Source of the DNA: Flaccisagitta enflata | Lineage: Eukaryota; Chaetognatha; Sagittoidea; Aphragmophora | Direction: 5' to 3' | DNA: 64,000 nt | Assembly: GCA_965153355.1 (NCBI GenBank) | Contig: OZ231127.1 | Coordinates: 81,468,001 to 81,532,000 of the forward strand | In this document: one piece after another, positions 53,893 through 64,000 of the stretch | Numbering within the stretch: the first letter of the stretch is position 1 | Layout: every line of letters starts with the position of its first letter | Made by a program: the position numbers and the translations under genes | Notes under the pieces: model-generated | What the model was told of the DNA's origin: nothing | What the model saw: the letters and a program-made list of their open reading frames with translations, nothing else | Databases searched by the model: none

Positions 53893-55129
53893 GCCTAACT
53901 GTCAACAGCTGTGGTGCTGTGTATCCAGCCTCATTTAACTTTGACATAGCAAACTGTTACTATTTACAACAACTAAATAATAGAGTTGCTTCTTCCTCAA
54001 ATCTTTGACTTTTATGAAGCTGATGAGCTGAAGTAGAAAAAGGCTTCCATCTGAAAACCAATTTTTTTCTCTTTAAAGCAGCTAAAAAAGATTGACTGTT
54101 GGTTCTTGTCCTTATTATTGACTTTTTTTATTTTGCAAGTGTTTATAGTAAAAAAAAGCTTCTCTGTCACTTTTCATCTAGTAATAAGCATAAGCATGAG
54201 CTTGCCTCTTAAAACTAAGTTGTTTTTTTTTCTATTAAAGCTACTAAAGGTTCTTTTCTTAATTATTGACTTTTACAATTGCAAGTGTTGTTGTGGAAAA
54301 AAGCTTCCATACCACTTGTGTTCTAATAGTGAGCATGAGTTTAAATGAAGTAGTAAAAAAACGCTTCCATCATTGAACTAAGTTTTTTTTAATGGTCTAG
54401 TGATCTTATCCACCTGCACCCAATTGGGGAGGTTATGTGTCTAGACCTTGTTTCTCTCATGATGAGAGAGAGAGAAAAAAAAAGAGAGAAGAAATGCATT
54501 TTCTTGGGGCCCAGAATTCTGGACATCACTAAAAAGGCAAAAATGGTACATCTCAGGGCACAGAATTCGGGGCAACGATACGCACTCCTCTTTCTCTCTC
54601 TCTCTCGCCTTTCTCTCTATTTTCTTTCTAAGTTAGGCGCAAAGATTTTTTGTATCCATGTTATAACTTTTCATTCAAAATTGGCCTAATGGAGAAAAAA
54701 AATTTTTCACCATTAGGCCAAAATTAATTTTCGAAATTAGGCCTCAGGAAAATTTTCGAGGACAGGCGCTTCCCCCTCTTTCTTGCTTTCTTTCTTTCTT
54801 TCTTGCTTTCTTTCTTTCTTGCTTTTTTGCTTTCTTTCTTACTATCTGTTTTTCCTTCTTCCCTTCCTTTCTTTCTTGTTTTTCTTGCTTTTATCTTTTA
54901 TTTTTTTGCTCGCAGACACAAATTCTACAAGCCATTTTTACGTACGTCCATCTGTCTGTTGGTTGGTCCGTCTATCAGTCTTTTTTTGTTTTTTTTTTTC
55001 AGCTCCTGTTCACCTATCTGCAACCAAGGTAGAGGAAAAGGAACTAATCAGCCGTAATCTAGTCAAATAAGCACCTTTATGAGGATGATAATACACTTTT
55101 ATTCCACAGATGAGGTGAAAACATGGAAA

Positions 55130-55490
55130 ATATGCTTATTCGGGGCCCTTATGCTCATTCAGGGCCAGTTTTGAACCAGAGTAATGATCATAGACCACTC
55201 TGACCATCTCCATTGAATTCTACAGCATCATATTAGTCAGATATTATGCAAATATAACAAGAATACTCCTTGAATCAGTTGGAAATGCAAAAATAACGCC
55301 AAAATGCTCATTCCAGGGCCCATATGCTCGATCAGGGCCGAGTGTGGGACGGGATCCTGCCGGATTTCGCCATTTTTGACCTCAGAAATGGATTCTACGG
55401 GTTGAAAACCCTAACATATCAATCCTCAAATCCACTGACTTATCAACTTGGGTTTCTGTCACTTTTTTGGACCCCGTTAATGTTTTATAT
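55130..55490 (-). repeat. Dispersed repeat, copy 2 of an inverted pair
   Basis: TTATGCTCATTCAGGGCCAG, GGATCCTGCCGGATTTCGCC, GAAATGGATTCTACGGGTTG and TTTGGACCCCGTTA. Unidentified family. Confidence 0.6.
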
Positions 55491-56893
55491 ATTTTTCTAA
55501 AATACACTTTAAACTTTTTTTTAAATAGAAGAAATGTGACACATTTAATAAAAAGTACATACCTGAGGAATTTTGATAGCGTTTCAAAAAACCATATTTT
55601 ATGTATGTATGTATATGTAATGAAAGCTTACACTTCATAAATATCCGTATTTTTTTAGATTTTCTTTTAAGTTAATGTTTTTTGTTTGGATAATTGTGTG
55701 AGTTTTATATAGGATGAATTGTTGCACACATCACATGATTGCACATTACTACAAAATCCTCCTTTCCTCATATTCCCATGACCGTTTTGGAGATCTCAGA
55801 GCTGCTGGGGCATGTCTACAGAAAGATGAAATCAAGGAATAACGCCCACTTAAATAATAAATACGTTCATTCCTGATTTCAGTTCTAAATGTGCTAAGCA
55901 GTTCTAAGCTCTCTAAAAATAATTGGTTCGAATATAACAAAATGTTTTACTACGGAAATATGCATTAAAAGTCAAGTGTCATTTCATTTGAAGATCCGTC
56001 TCTGAAATGAACTTGTACGCAGAGAATCTCGCATGTCAAAACTGTGAAAGACCGACCGACCGACCAACCACAAGACCTCAAATAGAATCGAATGGAACAA
56101 AATCGGAGCAAAATTTGGAAGAAGAAGTGCGGATCTGACGACTATTTTCGACTATAACTGAGATTTTTTTTGCTTTTTAGTTAACCTTGAACAATGCGCA
56201 CCAGTAAAACTAAAAGATCGATCCCTTTTTCTCCAAACAGAAACTTAAAACCCTCGCCCTCGAAGGGTTTATAACATTTAATGACATTCCCCCTCCCAAG
56301 AATGAAAGAAGAGTATCAGTTACTTTTAAATTCCAGTCAGAGTGTACATCCTAAGGAATAAAAGCCGCTTTGGGGTTATCTTTCTCTTTTCGAAACCAAG
56401 GAATTTCAGTCAGAAACAGCCAGATGAAATTCATGAAAATCATGTAATCTAAATTAAGAGGAAAGTTTAAAGTGAATAGACGGACATGGCCAAGTATCAT
56501 AATTTGAATTTGACAAGATGCGTTTAAATTCGAAAATCCAAGTTTCGACAATTTTTTCTCCATTGTTAAAGTGTCCACTTGTTAGTCGGGTGCACCGGAA
56601 TCTACAAACACGACTCAACAACCCATCTAGACTGTTGGTCCGTATGACCACTAGATGTTTGGCGTGACGATTTAATGACACTGACCTGGCCAAAGTGCTG
56701 GAATAGCCGATTTCAACATTCTCCCTTCAGCAGGTTACTCGGGTAGCGGCCTGTCTGGCCTTGTTTACTCTGTGTGTTAATCATTGCAGGAGGTTCCAAT
56801 CGTGATTATTACTCTTGCTCCTAACTCCTCAGCTCTTCAAACTTGAGTTTGTGCGAATTATAGCCGACAGTCAACCTCCACGGCTTTTAATCC

Positions 56894-56961
<68 letters not shown>

Positions 56962-57079
56962 TAATTGAGTAAACTTAGGTTTTTCTCGTCTCTTTTGATT
57001 TTCTCCATTGCTTTGCGTCACACTAAATAATCTGATTTCCACCCTATACTATGTCTAGAAAGCATCCAATGTATCAGCC

Positions 57080-57285
57080 AACAAGGCCGGATACACGGCC
57101 ATCAGTTGCGGACGGGTGGGCAGGGGCGGAAATGCAATTCTCCACAACTAAAAATGTTCTAAAACACTTGTTTTTCCACTTTTCGACTCATGCTCACGGA
57201 CCAACGGACCAACAGACCAACGGACGGACCAACAGATGGACGGACGGACGGACAAAGCCTCTTATAGAGTTGCGTGGCCACAACT
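57080..57285 (-). mobile_element. Short dispersed element, subfamily B (GTTGCGGAC)
   Basis: AACAAGGCCGGATACACGGC, GTTGCGGACGGGTGGGCAGG, (GGACCAACGGACGGACC) repeats, then CCTCTTATAGAG and GTTGCGTGGCCACAACTAAC. It directly abuts the next element in the same orientation. Confidence 0.8.
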
Positions 57286-57475
57286 AACAAGGCCGGATAC
57301 ACGGCTACCCTAGTCGCGTGCGGGTGGGCAGGGGCCATAATTGAGGTCACCAGATTGGGCAGGAGCAGTAAGGCCAAAAACCGCAAAAAAAAACCAAAAA
57401 AAGTAAAGTGTGACGGACCGACGGACGGACGGACCGACAAAGCGGGGTGTAAAGTCGCGTAACACGCGACTAAAA
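57286..57475 (-). mobile_element. Short dispersed element, subfamily A, head-to-tail with a subfamily B copy
   Basis: AACAAGGCCGGATACACGGC, GTCGCGTGCGGGTGGGCAGG, GACCGACGGACGGACGG, and GTCGCGTAACACGCGACTAA. Confidence 0.8.
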
Positions 57476-57606
57476 ATTGTTTCACTGCAAAAGCCTATGA
57501 ATAGGGTATCATCCTGAAGTGTGTACACTGTACACTGAGGCAGTAACAATTTTATGATTTAGTGGTGCCAAAAATTAAAAACCACTTCCAATTGATTACC
57601 TGTTAT

Positions 57607-57770
57607 CTTTTTAGTCGCGGACTAGCGACTCTATAAGAGGCTTTGTCCGTCCGTCCGTCGGTTGGTTGGTTGGTCGGTTGGTGGGTCCGTCACGCTCGAG
57701 TCGATAAGTCGATCAGTCCGACCCTGCCCACCCGTCCGCGACTGGTATTGGCCGTGTATCCGGCCTTGTT
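57607..57770 (+). mobile_element. Short dispersed element, subfamily B variant (GTCGCGGAC)
   Basis: Left AGTCGCGGACTAGCGACTCT then ATAAGAGGCTTTGTCCGTCC; right CCCGTCCGCGACTGG then GGCCGTGTATCCGGCCTTGT. Left GTCGCGGAC is matched by right GTCCGCGAC. Confidence 0.8.
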
Positions 57771-57937
57771 TCTCATCATATTCACAAACCCTTTGATTTA
57801 TTCCTTCCTCTAAAGTGGGGGGGGGGACTGGGAGAGACAAGTTTAAATACAACCGACAAAAAAGAGATATTGTAGAGCCAGACGCTTAGACAAACAGACG
57901 AAAAAAGAAAAAAAAAAAAAGAGAGAGAGAGAGAGAG

Positions 57938-57980
<43 letters not shown>

Positions 57981-58425
57981 AAAGCAAAATGAAAGAAACG
58001 TGAACACAGACACACACACACAGAGACACACACACACACATACAGAGTTTGGTCTCTCAGTCCCCCAACGTGCACAACTATCCTGTGTCACTTTAAAGTG
58101 GCGTGCACGCTGCTGTATAAAACGCGATGTTTGTTGGTCCGTCGGTCCGTCCATCTGAATAATTTAACCTTCAAAGCGCTTCCGGGTGGTTTTTCGCGTT
58201 ATCGTCCCAGCCAAAGGACTGGTTTGGCATACTTTGTTACCACTCCATACCCCATCCCCCTTCACACACCAGTAATCGGCGCTGCCTGCTTGGTCAGTTG
58301 ATCGGTCCGTCCATGCATTTATCCATCCGTCCGTTGTAAATCAAAGGCAATATTTCTAGTCGCGTGCACGCGACTACACCTTGCCGTGTTGGTCGGTCAG
58401 TCACATATTTAAAATTATGACTTTT

Positions 58426-59239
58426 GGGCAGCGGCCCCGAAGGGGACGAAGTCCTGTAGAACACAGGGGGACTTTTGTTCGTCCGTCTATCCGTCATTCC
58501 ACTTGTCCCCCAAACTCTCTCAGGCCTGAAATTTGCCCTCTCAGGCCTGAAATTTGCCCTCTCAGGCCTGAAATCTGCCCTCTCAGGCCTGAAATCTGCC
58601 CTCTCAGGCCTGAAATCTGCCCTCTCAAGCCTGAAATCTGCCTTCTCAGGCCTGAAATCTGCCCTCTCAGGCCTGAAATCTGCCCTCTCGAGCCTGAAAC
58701 CTGCCCTCTCAGGTCTGAAATCTGCCCTTTCAGGTCTGAAATCTGCCCTTTCAGGCCTGAAATCTGTCCTTTAGGGCAGCGGCCCCAAAGGGGATGAAGT
58801 CCTGTAGAACACGGAGACTTTCGTCCGTCCTTCCGTGCGTTCCTCCCCCCAGGCCCTCACAGGCCTGAAATCTGCCCTCTGAGGCCTGAAATTTGCCCTC
58901 TCAGGCCTGAAATTTGCACTCACAGGCTTGAAATTTGCCCTCTCAGGCCTGAAAATTGCCCTCTCAGGCCTGAAACTTGCCCTCTCAGGCCTGAAATCTG
59001 AGAAAGCAAATTTCAGGCCTGGCAAATTTCAGGCCAGAGGGCAAATATCAGGCCTGGGCGGGCCTGGGGGTGACGGAGGGACGGACGGATGGATGGATGG
59101 ACAAATGAAAGTCCCCCTGTGTTCTACAGGACTTTGTCCCTTTTGAGGCCACTGCCCTGCTTCCCCTCACTCCAATTCACAATCATACAGAGCAGGGCAA
59201 CGGGTATCGCTGACCACATATTGCCCTTGGGCGACCTGT
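58426..59239. mobile_element. Foldback element type G, double array
   Basis: GGGCAGCGGCCCCGAAGGGG left; about twelve 21-bp CAGGCCTGAAATCTGCCC units to 58770; a second GGGCAGCGGCCCCAAAGGGG boundary; a further array ending in inverted units; right end GCAGGGCAACGGGTATCGC, CCCTTGGGCGACCTGTT. It interrupts a subfamily A left end at 58354-58425. Confidence 0.8.
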
Positions 59240-59240
59240 T

Positions 59241-59527
59241 AGGCCTTATCCCCGCTCTCAAAGATTCAAGGCCTGAGAGGGCAGATTTCAGGCCTGAGAA
59301 GGTAGATTTCAGATCTGAGAGGACAAATTTCAGGCCTGAGAGGGCCTGGGGGGGGGCAGACGGAATGACGGATAAACGAACAGGTGGACGGAAGAAAGTC
59401 CCCTGTTTTCTACAGGACTTCGTCTCCTTTGGGGCCGCTGTCCTGCTTCCTCTTACTTCAATTTACAATCATGCAAAGCAGGGCAACGGGTATCGCTGAC
59501 CACATATTGCCTTTGAGGCGACCTGTT
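59241..59527. mobile_element. Foldback element type G, partial copy
   Basis: Starts within the inverted unit array (GGCCTGAGAGGGCAGATTTC), then (GACG)n, GTCCCCTGTTTTCTACAGGA, GCAGGGCAACGGGTATCGC and GAGGCGACCTGTTT. The left arm is missing. Abuts the previous copy head to tail. Confidence 0.75.
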
Positions 59528-59589
59528 TATGGTAATTTAAGGTACTCTAGGGTACTTCAGGGTACTTCAGGGTACTTAAATTATTCTAG

Positions 59590-60072
59590 AAGCTGAAGGT
59601 ACTTTAGGGTACAAATCCCAGTCTCGAGGCCCAAATCTTTGTCTCCAGGCCCCAATTACAGCCTTGAGGCCCAAATTCTTAAGACCCTAATCATAGCCTG
59701 GAGGCCCATATACCAGCCTTGAGGCCCAAATCTCAGCCTAGAGGTCCAAATCCCAGCCAAGCGGCCCAGATCCCAACCTCAAGGTTGAGACTATGGCCTT
59801 AAGGCTGGGACCTGGGCCTCCAGGCTAGGATTTGGGCCTTGAAGCTAAATTTGGGCTTTTGAGGCTGGGATTGGGGCCTTGAAACTGAAATTTGGGCCTC
59901 GAGACTGAGATTTGGGCCTAGAGACTAGGATTTGAGGGGGGAACTAAGGAGGAGAAAATTCCTCATATGTGTGAAAGTATAGGTCATCAACTCCTTTGGG
60001 GCCACTGCCCTGCTACCCCATCAACTTCAGGCACAACCTACTTAGGCAGGGCATCTAACGCTTTTGTGACTA
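59590..60072. mobile_element. Foldback element type F, right portion
   Basis: CCTTGAGGCCCAAATC units, then inverted GGGCCTTGAGGCTGGGAT units, then TATAGGTCATCAACTCCTTT, GGGGCCACTGCCCTGC and AGGCAGGGCATCTAACGCTT. The left end is replaced by a GGTACTTCAGGGTACTTCAG run. Confidence 0.6.
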
Positions 60073-60452
60073 TTGTTTTTGTTTTTCCCAGCATGTTATA
60101 GCTTGATCACTTGTTTTTTGTCTTTTCTGTTAAGTTACACAACCATTGTTTGGACTGCGTTTCAATTGCAGCTGCTGAGAATTGAATTCTTATTCCTCGT
60201 TACTTGTGGCGCTGTGGCACATTTATTGTATCCTATTGGTTGTAGACGTGGCTCAGATTTTCGTAGAGGCCATTATGAAATCAAAATTAGCTGTTGTAGC
60301 TTGATAATTGCCGCTGCATACAGCTAGAAGTTGAGGTCCACAGGTCCATCCGTCAATTAAATTAAACGTCTGGTTCACGCATTGACTAACTCAGCCTTTA
60401 TTGACTGCAAATGTTTTTTTGGAGAAACGCACTGTTTATGTCCGTCACCGTT

Positions 60453-61338
60453 ACAAGCCCGACCGGGCAACGATGCGTCCGGACTACGTCCAGTGTAGTG
60501 AATAATGGGCTGGGTATATATGTTTGTATATATGTATATATATTATGCTCATTATTGGATATTGGATGGCGTCGTTATGGATGTATACACGCACGTGGCT
60601 GAGTAACAACGGGTTTTTTTTTCTGAGGCTCAATGTTGTTATTTGAAAGACGATATGAGGCTCAAACCGTTGCTAAACTGTTGTTATTTTTTTTTCTCAT
60701 CAATCTTCTAACATAATGATTGATTAGGATGTCTGTACCATCATTCCTTTTGCTGCTATCTCTGGAATGATAGGGATCTAGGGTAGGAATGAAATAAAGG
60801 AGAACAACCTTAAAAATCAATAACAAAATACTGTTTTAACTAAAATACAGTAGAAAAAGCCACCTCTTCTATGAAACCGCCGCATGTTACAATTGAATGC
60901 AACGGATATTATAGCAAATCTAAGAGAAAAGTTATTATTGGTTGGACTTATAAAGGTTGTTATATTTTAAATTTTCTGAGGCTGATGATGTTGCTAGAAA
61001 TGTTCTTATTTTTTTGACATATTGAGCCTCAACGTTGTTATAAAGAAGGTTGTTACTCAGTCAAGTGCGTGTATGCTGAATATGGATTATTATGGAGGGA
61101 AAGTTGGCGACGACGTTGTCGAAAGGTGATTATTGTGTCATACATGATGTTTGTATTTTGTTATTGAAAGTATTATTCTACATAGGAGTCTACTTGCTGT
61201 TCCCAATATTTTTATGTCTTTTTCTCTCCTCTCTTGCAGAAAAAAATACGCAGATGAAATGGATAAACAAACTGACAGACCAAAGAACAGACGGACGGAC
61301 AGACGGACCCTCCTAAAGAGATGCGAGGACGCATCTAA
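60453..61338 (-). mobile_element. Subfamily C element carrying a nested foldback insertion
   Basis: ACAAGCCCGACCGGGCAACG then ATGCGTCC at 60453-60480, and GGACCCTCCTAAAGAGATGC then GAGGACGCATCTAA at the far end. Between them lies a palindromic segment (about 60575-61080) with ends ATACACGCACGTGGCTGAGT and its inverse. Confidence 0.6.
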
Positions 61339-61999
61339 GTGGTTGATTTTGAGAGATTTTGACGAGAAATCCTGAATCAGTAAAAAGGGGTTTGAATTGT
61401 TGGTAACATTGGTTCCTTTCTTACATATTTCTTCATAATTGAAAAAGTGATGGTAACCAGTAGGATGACCGCAAAACAGCACGATTCTTAGTAATTCTTT
61501 CGAGGAAGTTTGATGCAATCGCGTGGTCATAATTCAATGAGGACCAGACCAACTCTGGGATGATTCAGAGAGTTAACTCAGTCTCGCGGGAGGTATATTG
61601 GATTTTATTGCACTGAACGCGGTCTGACCGTTGCATGCAATTGCAATGAACGACACCAACGCTAAAGCCAAGTGCAACATTCAATACCGATTGGCTGAAA
61701 ACCACAATTCTGTAGCGATAACAAGAAGTATCCGCGTAAACGCCGATATAGCAACCAAACCAAGACAGTCCTTTTTGCCAATCGGGAAGGTGAGGTCACT
61801 GCAGAATTTCGAATGGCCGGCGAGTAAGTGAAACCTTTTCTCAAAGGTCGAATAGCGGACCTGTCATCGGCATCTTTTAATGCTCAATAAGGTCCATGTT
61901 GAGGATAAGCGTTTGATCTGGCACTCTCAAGATGAGTTATGTGCGTTTGCATTTGCATGTTGCAAAGAAAACACACACCAAGTCTTTACCCCCTCCCTG

Positions 62000-62050
62000 G
62001 GCCGGATCAACCTTGTGCGTGGCCCTAGGCACTTCAGGTACCGGGGCCCC
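62000..62050 (-). mobile_element. Possible terminal sequence of the hAT element
   Basis: CTGGGCCGGATCAACC followed by CCGGGGCCCCCC resembles the CAGGGCCGG tip with inner G/C runs of the 7887-8806 element. It lies at the expected 3' side of the transposase fragment. The match is short. Confidence 0.35.
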
Positions 62051-62199
62051 CCACTAGATGCAAAATGCTGCCGCGTTGAAGATTCAAACTTTGAACTTTG
62101 TACTATAAACTTTGAACTTCTTTGTAATGCTTTATGTAAATAAGATAAAGCCATAGCTGTTTGATCAGGAATTCAAATTCTCAATGCAAAGGCATTATC

Positions 62200-62870
62200 A
62201 CTTTTGATCCTGTTCAAACCTAGTATGAAAGCAGAACAACTTGACCATTGCACAAGCAAATGGTCCAGAGTAATAAAAAAACACTTATAGAATTTTCTTT
62301 ATTAAAGGTTCAGTGATGTTGAGCTTAACCTGAAACTCCAATGATTAAGACAGCCATATTATTAAGAATCCATTAAATGGATATCATGGACCATCCCAAT
62401 CAACAGATCTCAAGCATAAGCTTAAGCACCTTGAAATTTAAGGTTTTTTTTGTAATTGAATAAAGCTGAAGCTCATTTATTAGCATAGACAGAACAAGCA
62501 ACTTTGGATCCTATCCAAATTAAGTATGAAAGCACAACAAATTTGACCATTGCACAAGCAAACGGTCCAGAGGAATAAAAAACCACTTTGAAAATATTTT
62601 TTATTCAAGGTTCAGTGGTGTAGAGCTTAATCTGAAACTCCAATGATTAAAACAGCCATGTTACTAAGAATCCATTGAATGGATATCATAGACCATCCCA
62701 ATCAAAAGAGCTCAAGCATAAGCTTGATCTTGAAATTTAAGGCTTTTTTGTTAAAAAAATAAAGCTGAAGCTTACTCATTGGCATAAAGAATATTAATGC
62801 AAAAGCATCAGAAAAAAACATTGCACAAGCAAATGGCGTGCACAAACAACTTTGATCATGTCATGAATAT
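62200..62870. repeat. About 300-bp direct repeat, two full copies and a partial third
   Basis: TTGACCATTGCACAAGCAAA and GGTCCAGAG, TTAAGGTTCAGTG-type, CCAATGATTAA and AATAAAGCTGAAGCT blocks recur in the same order from about 62200, 62500 and (partial) 62820. Probably 3' non-coding sequence of the hAT element, tandemly duplicated. Confidence 0.7.
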
Positions 62871-63021
62871 GCAAAATACTCATGCATATCATGTCCTAAA
62901 TTTTTTTCAAGCACAGTTTAGTTCTCAATTAAGAAAAAAATGATGCATGTCTTTAAAAAATAGGTCACAATTCCTTGTTGAGTACAAAACAGTTAGAAGC
63001 CTTAGTTGGTCTGCAGTCAAA

Positions 63022-63510
63022 CTATATTGCACAGGTAAAAAAAAATTGATTTTGAGAGCAACTGGTTGCATGGCTCTTCAGTTTACATAGGTCGTTTTCT
63101 TGCCTTCTTGAGGCAAATTTTTTTATGATATCTTTTACCTCTATTTCATTCAACAGCTCATGCTTAATACTTAATAGAGTTAGGTAATTAAGTTTGTCTT
63201 GGCCAAGAGAAGTCCTTTGCTGATTTTTTACACATTTTGATTTTGAGAAAGACCTTTCACCACTACAATTAGTCACCATAAGGGACAGATATATGCGCAA
63301 TACTATGTTGACATTGGGATAAGTGGATTCTAGGCCATTTTCTTTTATCCGTTTGTACATTTGTACCTCTTCATTCATTTTTTTATCCATACAAGCCCCC
63401 AAATCTGTTTTCAAATGGGCTGAAAATTTAACCAGTTCTTCACTTAGGTGGTCTTCAAGATCTTCAGGGTATTCCATGACTAAGCTTTGGGAACATTTTT
63501 CAATCTTCAT
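63022..63510 (-). pseudogene. hAT-family transposase C-terminal fragment
   Basis: An open frame of about 162 residues with TYPNVNIVLRIYLSLMVTNC, then SGERSFSKSKCVKNQQRTSL, GQDKLNYLTLLSIKHELLNE and a helix with IIKKF. 'YP....L.I.L.....S..ERSFS..K..K...R..L...+L..L..+.I' is the hAT dimerisation region, closest in style to the ZMYM1-like group. The frame reaches a stop just upstream (near 63540), where a subfamily A element is inserted at 63557, so the N-terminal part is broken off or lies beyond the window edge. Confidence 0.8.
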
Positions 63511-63556
63511 TTCTAGCTCCTTCCAGATTTTTTAAAAAAGCAAAAAGATTGCTCAG

Positions 63557-63757
63557 TTTTTAGTCGCGTGCACGCGACTCTACAACCTGCTTTGTCCGTC
63601 TGTCGGTTGGTCGGTTGGTCGGTTGGTCCGTCACACTTTATCTTTTTTATGATTTTTTTCTTTGACCTCACTGCTCCTGCCCAAATGGTCTGGTGACCTC
63701 AAATATGGCCCCTGCCAACCCGCACGCGACTTTGGTAGCCATGTATCCGACCTTGTT
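63557..63757 (+). mobile_element. Short dispersed element, subfamily A, beside the hAT fragment
   Basis: TTTTTAGTCGCGTGCACGCG, CTCTACAACCTGCTTTGTCC, (GTTGGTCG)n, CTGCTCCTGCCCAAATGGTC core, and GCACGCGACTTTGGTAGCC then ATGTATCCGACCTTGTT. Confidence 0.8.
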
Positions 63758-64000
63758 TATAAGACGGCGTTCCTTTGAAGGCAACATTTGTGTTTCAACA
63801 GGAGCCAAAGTAAAAAATCAAAATGATTGAATCTGAATGATTAAACTAAGATAATCATTGAGATATATCATGATTAATATTTTTTGCATGACTTGCATTC
63901 AAACATGAAAAAAAAACCAAATGGAGCTAAAATTAATGAAGAAAATGTAATGCAAATAATTGAAAATTTCACTTTTGGTAACTGACAGGGGGCTCGTTTA

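Larger units (their letters stand above)
56899..57990 (+). repeat. (GA)n at 56899-56958 and (GA)n(GAAA)n at 57921-57985
   Basis: Simple repeats flanking the cluster of subfamily A/B elements at 57080-57770. Confidence 0.95.

Noticed and set aside
57051-57287. Frame encoding [17 protein letters not shown]
   Set aside because: Recurs in several places because it is the translated right end of the dispersed subfamily A/B elements.
60073-60327. 84-residue hydrophobic frame
   Set aside because: No homology recognised and no exon borders. Begins in the tail of a foldback element and has AT-rich non-coding character.

Overview
The window is metazoan nuclear DNA. It carries two interleaved-exon genes with GT-AG introns, both from animal-specific cytoskeletal families, and most of the remaining sequence is microsatellites and short dispersed repeats. 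The absence of vertebrate-type repeats and the abundance of small elements with GTCY/CCGT-type microsatellite cores suggest an invertebrate, but the phylum cannot be fixed from the sequence alone. I see no rRNA, tRNA or CRISPR array.

Layout. (1) 608-17554, plus strand: the 3' part of a p190-type RhoGAP gene. Eighteen exons chain in consistent phase, and a further exon at about 2951 fits the same phase but its 3' end is uncertain. The N-terminal GTPase/FF part lies left of the window, and the RhoGAP catalytic domain is encoded at 13796-16900. (2) 17555-24021: intergenic DNA between two convergent genes, holding a mariner-type palindromic MITE and degenerate repeats. (3) 47253 down to 24022, minus strand: a complete adducin gene. 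Its 17 coding exons join in phase to a 2370-nt reading frame (789 residues), from the N-terminal head to the C-terminal MARCKS-related basic motif. (4) 36559-41409, plus strand: inside adducin intron 6 and antisense to it, a four-exon gene predicting an unrecognised protein of about 222 residues with an N-terminal hydrophobic segment. (5) 47254-64000: intergenic, made of dispersed elements, foldback elements and CT/GA tracts, ending in a hAT transposase remnant.

How the genes work together. Adducin caps actin filaments and joins them to spectrin, and p190-type RhoGAPs switch off Rho at sites of actin remodelling. The two are functionally related, but nothing here shows co-regulation beyond convergent adjacency.

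Most unusual points. (a) Exon-intron junctions are tandemly multiplied at three places: an eleven-copy 39-bp array carrying a 3' splice site, a roughly 88-bp triplication carrying the adducin exon-2 donor, and a duplicated donor in the RhoGAP gene. (b) There is a superfamily of roughly 100-250-bp elements (some enlarged by nested insertions) whose stem sequence differs between subfamilies, yet the right end always stays complementary to the left end. (c) Foldback elements with internal oppositely oriented minisatellites are present. (d) A new gene is nested antisense within adducin.
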